Origin: Colwellia sp.
GTDB taxonomy: Bacteria; Pseudomonadota; Gammaproteobacteria; Enterobacterales; Alteromonadaceae
Reading direction: 5' to 3'
NCBI GenBank assembly: GCA_020630795.1
Contig: JAHDIK010000024.1
Location: forward strand, 3,599-41,313
DNA: 37,715 nucleotides
Notes under the pieces: model-generated
The model's database searches: none
Told to the model about the DNA's origin: nothing
What the model saw: the letters and a program-made list of their open reading frames with translations, nothing else
Translations under genes and position numbers: made by a program
Shown: positions 33,586 through 37,715 of the stretch, piece by piece
Layout of the letters: each line of letters opens with the position of its first letter
Position numbering within the stretch: position 1 is the stretch's first letter

Positions 33586-35571
33586 ATGAATGCTTTTGAT
33601 GCTCAAGACAAAGCGATCACCGCAAACTCGCAAAGCCCATATGTAAAACTACGCGCTACAAACTTTGGCGATTGCCAATGGACAAATGGTTTTTGGGCTG
33701 ACAAAACCCAAAAAGCCTTAGACGTTATGATCCCATATATGGGAGACGTACTGTGTGGCGATATTGGCCATGCGTTAAATAACTTTAAAATCGCTGCAGG
33801 CATGAAAGAAGGCGAACACAAAGGTATGTTTTGGCATGACGGCGACTTCTATAAGTTTATGGAAGCAAAAATCTATGCGTATGGCCTTTCAAAAGATAAA
33901 GCATTACTAGATGAGTTAGACGAATACATCAGTATTTTAGAAAAAGCACAAGAACCTGACGGATACTTACAAACCCAAATTCAACTTCGTCCAGACGCTG
34001 ATCGTTACGAAAACCGTAAATATCATGAAATGTATAACACAGGGCATTTATTCATTAGTGCTTGTGCGCACTTTAGAATGACTGGTCAACGCAATTTTCT
34101 AGATTTAGCGATAAAACACGCTGAATTGTTGTATACCATATTTTTCCCAGATACGAGACATTACCAACGCTTTGGTTTTAACCAAACTCAAATTATGGGA
34201 CTTGTTGAACTTTACCGTACTGTTGGTGACAAAAAGTACCTTGAACTTGCTCAAAAGTTTATTGATCGTCGTGGAACTTATGAAATTGAACATGACTCAA
34301 CAACTGTGGGCTACCCAATTGGTGACATGGTTCAAGAACGCACACCACTAAGAGAAGAAAAAGAGCCGGTAGGACACGCAGTTCTAGCCTTATACTACTA
34401 CGCCGGTGCCGCAGACGTTTACGCTGAAACGGGTGAAGACGCATTAATTAATGCGCTAGACGGTTTATGGGAAAGCGTTACTAAAAAGAAAATGTACGCT
34501 ACAGGTGCCGTAGGTCAAGCGCATTACGGCGCATCAGTTAACTGTGACACAATTGAAGAAGGCTTTATTGACGACTACATGATGCCTAACTTAACAGCAT
34601 ATAACGAAACATGTGCAAACCTATGTAACGCTATGTTTAGCTTTCGAATGTTAGGTATACACGGCCAAGCAAAATATGCTGATATTATCGAACTTGTAAT
34701 GCACAACAGTGGTTTATCTGGTATCAGTGTTGAAGGTAAAGACTACTTCTACGCAAACCCTCTAAGAATGCTACACAACACTCGTAATTACGATGCACAT
34801 GAAGACGTAACCGAAACACCAAACCGTGAAGGTTATTTATCATGTTTTTGTTGTCCTCCAAACTTAGTTAGAACCATTTCAAACTTGTCTGGTTGGGCAT
34901 ATAGCGTTGCTGATAACGGTATTTACGTTAACTTATACGGCAGCAATAACATCACTACCGCTATGCACGACGGTTCAACAATCAAGCTTACACAAGACAC
35001 TGAATACCCATGGAAAGGCTTAGTTAAACTCACCGTAGATGAATGTAAATCTGATGCATTCGATATTGCACTTCGTGTTCCTGGTTGGGCTACTGGCGCA
35101 ACAATTACCATTAATGGTGAAGATGCGGGTGTAGAAGCAACACCTGAAACATACGCAATAATCAATCGCGAATGGAAACAAGGTGATGTAATTATTATCG
35201 ATATTCCAATGGAAGCAACGTTCATTGAAGGCCACCCTCGTATTGAAGAAGTACGTAACCAAGTTGCCGTAAAACGTGGACCTATTGTTTACTGTGTTGA
35301 AACGCCTGATTTACCAGAAGACACCAGCGTATTAGACGTATACTTGCGCGGAGACAGTAAATTAGAAGTGGATTACCGTGCTGAGTTTTTAGAAGGTACC
35401 GCTATAATTACAACCGACGCATACCTGCGTACAGCTTCAAAAGAATCAATGTACAACGTGGTAGCTAAACCACAATGGAAAGACTACAAAGCGAATTTAG
35501 TACCTTATTACGCTTGGAGTAACCGTGGTACTGCCGAAATGACAGTATTTATGCCTATTGTATGGTCATAA
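33586..35571 (+). CDS. GH127-family glycosidase, probable 3,6-anhydro-D-galactosidase
   Basis: The 661-residue protein belongs to the DUF1680/GH127 family, whose type member is a beta-L-arabinofuranosidase with a zinc-bound cysteine nucleophile. The equivalent residues appear to be E325, E341, C343, C422 and C423 (NETCANLC and SCFCCPPN), so the active site looks complete. In carrageenan loci GH127 members release terminal 3,6-anhydro-D-galactose, which the neighbouring dehydrogenase, cycloisomerase, kinase and aldolase would use. AGAGGAA lies 6 nt before the ATG and no signal peptide is present, so the enzyme should be cytoplasmic unless misannotated. It probably shares a transcript with the SMP-30 gene and ends at a strong terminator. 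Arabinofuranosidase activity is the alternative. Confidence 0.87.
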   Translation: MNAFDAQDKAITANSQSPYVKLRATNFGDCQWTNGFWADKTQKALDVMIPYMGDVLCGDIGHALNNFKIAAGMKEGEHKGMFWHDGDFYKFMEAKIYAYGLSKDKALLDELDEYISILEKAQEPDGYLQTQIQLRPDADRYENRKYHEMYNTGHLFISACAHFRMTGQRNFLDLAIKHAELLYTIFFPDTRHYQRFGFNQTQIMGLVELYRTVGDKKYLELAQKFIDRRGTYEIEHDSTTVGYPIGDMVQERTPLREEKEPVGHAVLALYYYAGAADVYAETGEDALINALDGLWESVTKKKMYATGAVGQAHYGASVNCDTIEEGFIDDYMMPNLTAYNETCANLCNAMFSFRMLGIHGQAKYADIIELVMHNSGLSGISVEGKDYFYANPLRMLHNTRNYDAHEDVTETPNREGYLSCFCCPPNLVRTISNLSGWAYSVADNGIYVNLYGSNNITTAMHDGSTIKLTQDTEYPWKGLVKLTVDECKSDAFDIALRVPGWATGATITINGEDAGVEATPETYAIINREWKQGDVIIIDIPMEATFIEGHPRIEEVRNQVAVKRGPIVYCVETPDLPEDTSVLDVYLRGDSKLEVDYRAEFLEGTAIITTDAYLRTASKESMYNVVAKPQWKDYKANLVPYYAWSNRGTAEMTVFMPIVWS

Positions 35572-35608
35572 AAACACGCTAAAGCATTTCGCAAAGTGTA
35601 AAAATAGT

Positions 35609-35641
35609 AAAAGCGCGTTAATGTTTAATTAACGCGCTTTT
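35609..35641. terminator. Rho-independent terminator after the GH127 gene
   Basis: AAAAGCGCGTTAA (35609-35621) pairs with TTAACGCGCTTTT (35629-35641) and continues into TTT on the plus strand. It lies 38 nt past the GH127 stop and also 42 nt past the end of the opposing small gene, so it may serve both. Confidence 0.9.
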
Positions 35642-35682
35642 TTGTTTTGCAAGTCGAGTATTTTAAATCGTTTATACAATGA

Positions 35683-35859
35683 CTAGTGAAGCTTATTAAA
35701 TGGATTGTTATTGTCAAAAACAATACTTAAAGCTAACTGTTGTGATACTCCCTGTTCGATAAGCTCTTGTACTGCATCTACCATTGCTTTTTGTACATCA
35801 ACTGATGGAGCACACTCAAACACCAACTCCAAAAGATCAATTACATGTAGGTCTTCCAT
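35683..35859 (-). CDS. Small acidic protein of unknown function, paired with a WYL regulator
   Basis: This is a 58-residue frame. The ATG at 35859 is preferred over a TTG two codons earlier because AGGAG sits 6 nt before it. The sequence is acidic and probably alpha-helical (EDLHVIDLLELVFECAP, MVDAVQELIEQGVSQQLALSIVF), with no signal peptide or membrane helix. It starts 39 nt after the stop of the WYL regulator gene in the same direction, so the two are likely cotranscribed. I do not recognise the family. The strong ribosome-binding site and the helical pattern make it a real gene rather than a chance frame. Confidence 0.68.
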   Translation of the reverse strand: MEDLHVIDLLELVFECAPSVDVQKAMVDAVQELIEQGVSQQLALSIVFDNNNPFNKLH

Positions 35860-35898
35860 AATCAACTCCTATTTTGTTTAGCTCAACGTCATTACGAA

Positions 35899-36789
35899 TT
35901 ATTCATAGCCAGGTGCAATAGCAAGGTTTTCAGCACCGTAAAGAGTTTGACGGTTTCTTAACCACAACTGATATTCTCCACCAACCAAAGATGCGTTTTC
36001 AGTACAATCAACATTCCAACGTCTTAACAAATACCCTGCCATTGCGGCTCGTACATTTAACGTAATTAACCCATTTTCCATCCCATAATCGAGCTCTATC
36101 GCCGTTGGGTGGTTCACGTTATTAGGGTGTGGTACTAGATCAAGAGGCATTATTCGAGTCCACTGATGATCTTCAATATTTTTCTCAAACTCTTCAACGG
36201 CTTTATCTTTAATTGTAACTTTACTTACTCTTGTTAACACAAAGTCTCTAAAGCTTTGAGATTTACGATCAAAGGCTCGCACGTGCCAACGTAAACCATT
36301 ATCAACAATCGCATGAGGCACAATTTCTCTTGATGTAGAACCGCTAGATAACGACGTATAAATAATACTTACAGCCTTGTTGCTTAATATTGCTTGAACA
36401 AGCTTAGCGACAATAAAAATATCAGGAACATTTAGCTGACTTGGAGCTTCAACAGGAAAAGAAATATCACCAATTGCATCAAACCCATCACTAATATCAT
36501 GCGCTAATTTTATTAACGTTTTACGCGGGTCGTGCTTAAAAAGAGGAGTAAATTTTTTTGATTGAATATAAGTTTTAGAAGGATTATCAAATTCACAGTT
36601 ATTTGGCATCAGTTCTTTGTACAACGAAATATCACGTGTGGCATTTGCCAAACCCATTTCAAATTTTTGCGTTAAATCAGAACGACTAAAAGCGCCTTTA
36701 AATAACAATAGAAAATCAATATAAGCCAAGCGTTGCTTCTGAGCGTAAGGTTTATCGTTAAGTTGAGGATGATTAGAGTGAAGTTCCAT
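35899..36789 (-). CDS. WYL-domain transcriptional regulator, BrxR/CapW type
   Basis: The 296-residue product has an N-terminal winged helix (QRLAYIDFLLLFKGAFSRSDLTQKFEMGLANATRDISLYKEL) and a middle linker. A WYL domain follows (about residues 130-210: AVSIIYTSLSSG...IVPHAIVDNGLRWHVRAFDRKSQSFRDFVLTRV), then a C-terminal WCX-like region. The order and spacing match BrxR/CapW regulators, which repress phage-defence operons (BREX, CBASS) and bind nucleic-acid-type ligands through the WYL domain. No defence operon is in this window; only a 58-residue protein gene follows. It could equally be an orphan regulator. It is not obviously connected to the carrageenan genes, so it probably marks the right edge of the locus. 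Confidence 0.85.
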   Translation of the reverse strand: MELHSNHPQLNDKPYAQKQRLAYIDFLLLFKGAFSRSDLTQKFEMGLANATRDISLYKELMPNNCEFDNPSKTYIQSKKFTPLFKHDPRKTLIKLAHDISDGFDAIGDISFPVEAPSQLNVPDIFIVAKLVQAILSNKAVSIIYTSLSSGSTSREIVPHAIVDNGLRWHVRAFDRKSQSFRDFVLTRVSKVTIKDKAVEEFEKNIEDHQWTRIMPLDLVPHPNNVNHPTAIELDYGMENGLITLNVRAAMAGYLLRRWNVDCTENASLVGGEYQLWLRNRQTLYGAENLAIAPGYE

Positions 36790-36795
36790 GTTCTA

Positions 36796-36882
36796 CATAC
36801 CTATATTACATTGAACAAATAAGTTAACATCATTTTGAGCAGGTATGAAGAACAAAATGATAACCAACCTTATTTATATCAT
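36796..36882. promoter_or_regulatory. Inverted repeats upstream of the WYL gene, possible operator
   Basis: Two inverted repeats occur in the divergent gap: CATACCT (36796-36802) with AGGTATG (36841-36847), and ATGATA (36857-36862) with TATCAT (36877-36882). BrxR-type regulators usually bind inverted repeats near their own start, so autoregulation is possible. The repeats are short and could be chance in AT-rich DNA. Confidence 0.25.
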
Positions 36883-36980
36883 CTTACTTACATCACCTTA
36901 GTTTGGCTATACCAATTACCGAGTGAGGCTAATCACACACTCGCCTCGCCAAAGCCAAGTAAAATCTTTACAATACTAAA

Positions 36981-37694
36981 ATGATCAACCGGTTAAATAA
37001 TTACAACGTGAAGCTAAGTAAACGACTCGCTCAAATAGAAAACATGGTTTCAGGTCAATACCATCATATTTGGGACTGCTGTTGCGACCATGGACTTCTT
37101 GGCGCTTCACTTATTTCCTCTCATCCTTCTACCAATATTCACTTTGTTGATATTGTACCTACCCTTATTAACGAGCTTGAGCAAAAACTTAAACGTTTTT
37201 ACTCTAACGCACTTTGGCATACACACTGTTTAGATGTAACAAACATCCCGTTAACGAAATTTAACGGAAAGCATTTAGTTATTATTGCTGGAGTTGGTGG
37301 CGACTTAATCATGCAGTTTGTTAACGCGATTCACCAACAATATAAACACCTACAAATAGACTTTCTCTTCTGCCCTGTTCATCATCAGTTTGCATTACGT
37401 AACCAACTCATTGAACTTGATTTTAGTTTGCTAGATGAAGCATTAATTGAAGAGAACAAGCGTTTTTACGAAGTGTTATTCGTTTCATCAACAAATAACG
37501 GTAATTGTAAAATACATCACGTTGGCGAGAAGATTTGGCAAAGTACGTCTCCACAACAAACAACAAGTATTCAAGCATATTTAACAAAGACTATTAAACA
37601 CTATCAAAGAATACAACAAGGTAATACGTTAAACGTTCAGCACATTATCGATGCATATCAAAACGTAAAAATATCAAACAACCAAACAACTTAA
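36981..37694 (+). CDS. TrmK-like class I methyltransferase (tRNA adenine-22 N1 type)
   Basis: The 237-residue protein resembles the TrmK family, SAM-dependent methyltransferases that modify adenine 22 of tRNA. Visible motifs are KLSKRLAQIENMV at the start, the SAM-binding DCCCDHGLLGASLI at about residue 32, the acidic motif VDIVPTLI, and IIAGVGGDLIMQFV, equivalent to the IAGMGG motif IV of TrmK. The length is typical. No Shine-Dalgarno stands out before the ATG, so translation may be modest. It is divergent from the WYL regulator across 191 nt and is probably a core gene flanking the accessory region. The exact tRNA target in gammaproteobacteria is less established than in Bacillus. Confidence 0.72.
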   Translation: MINRLNNYNVKLSKRLAQIENMVSGQYHHIWDCCCDHGLLGASLISSHPSTNIHFVDIVPTLINELEQKLKRFYSNALWHTHCLDVTNIPLTKFNGKHLVIIAGVGGDLIMQFVNAIHQQYKHLQIDFLFCPVHHQFALRNQLIELDFSLLDEALIEENKRFYEVLFVSSTNNGNCKIHHVGEKIWQSTSPQQTTSIQAYLTKTIKHYQRIQQGNTLNVQHIIDAYQNVKISNNQTT

Positions 37695-37715
37695 AATAAC
37701 AAACCTCTAAACTAC

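Noticed and set aside
1..37715. CRISPR arrays, insertion sequences, integrase genes, tRNA or rRNA genes.
   Set aside because: I saw no regularly spaced repeats, transposase or integrase motifs, terminal inverted repeats or cloverleaf-like stretches; transfer of the locus as an island is plausible but not shown here.

Overview
The window reads as chromosomal DNA of an AT-rich marine gammaproteobacterium, most likely an Alteromonadales member (Colwelliaceae/Alteromonadaceae type). The evidence is the TIGR01782-type TonB-dependent receptors, a PrnA-like halogenase next to a receptor, a DUF6445 protein, a sugar-porter MFS permease and a FadR-type GntR regulator. I made this assignment by recognising families, not by a database search.

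The core (about 6.7-35.6 kb) is a polysaccharide utilisation locus for a sulfated galactan containing 3,6-anhydro-D-galactose, best explained as kappa-carrageenan or a close relative such as furcellaran. From left to right it holds: two tandem kappa-carrageenase-like GH16 enzymes, one a lipoprotein and one with an ordinary signal peptide; a Big2/jelly-roll lipoprotein and a large TonB-dependent receptor; an operon of cycloisomerase, anhydrogalactose dehydrogenase and S1 sulfatase; an operon of two more S1 sulfatases; a second TonB-dependent receptor followed by a flavin-dependent halogenase; a GntR/FCD repressor; an operon of MFS permease, dgoK and dgoA; and, divergently, an SMP-30-like periplasmic beta-propeller and a GH127 anhydrogalactosidase candidate. 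Together these could hydrolyse the polymer, bind and import oligosaccharides, desulfate them, release D-anhydrogalactose, oxidise and isomerise it to 2-keto-3-deoxy-galactonate, then phosphorylate and split it to pyruvate and glyceraldehyde-3-phosphate. No beta-galactosidase and no sulfatase-maturating enzyme is visible here, so those steps must be encoded elsewhere.

The most informative non-coding signal is a 17-bp palindrome, TAAACAT-NNN-ATGTTTA, seen six times and only at the control regions of locus operons, including the regulator's own promoter. At three promoters it fills the spacer between a recognisable -35 and -10, and four copies have the same asymmetric centre oriented with transcription. 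I infer that it is the operator of the GntR protein encoded at 28208-28948.

The left flank (1-6.7 kb) holds the 3' part of a molybdenum hydroxylase large subunit, a short-chain dehydrogenase, a DUF6786-like exported protein, a VCBS/ASPIC exported protein and a DUF6445 oxygenase-like gene. The right flank (35.7-37.7 kb) holds a 58-residue protein beside a WYL regulator of the BrxR/CapW type, and a TrmK-like methyltransferase. Operon ends are marked by clear hairpin terminators.
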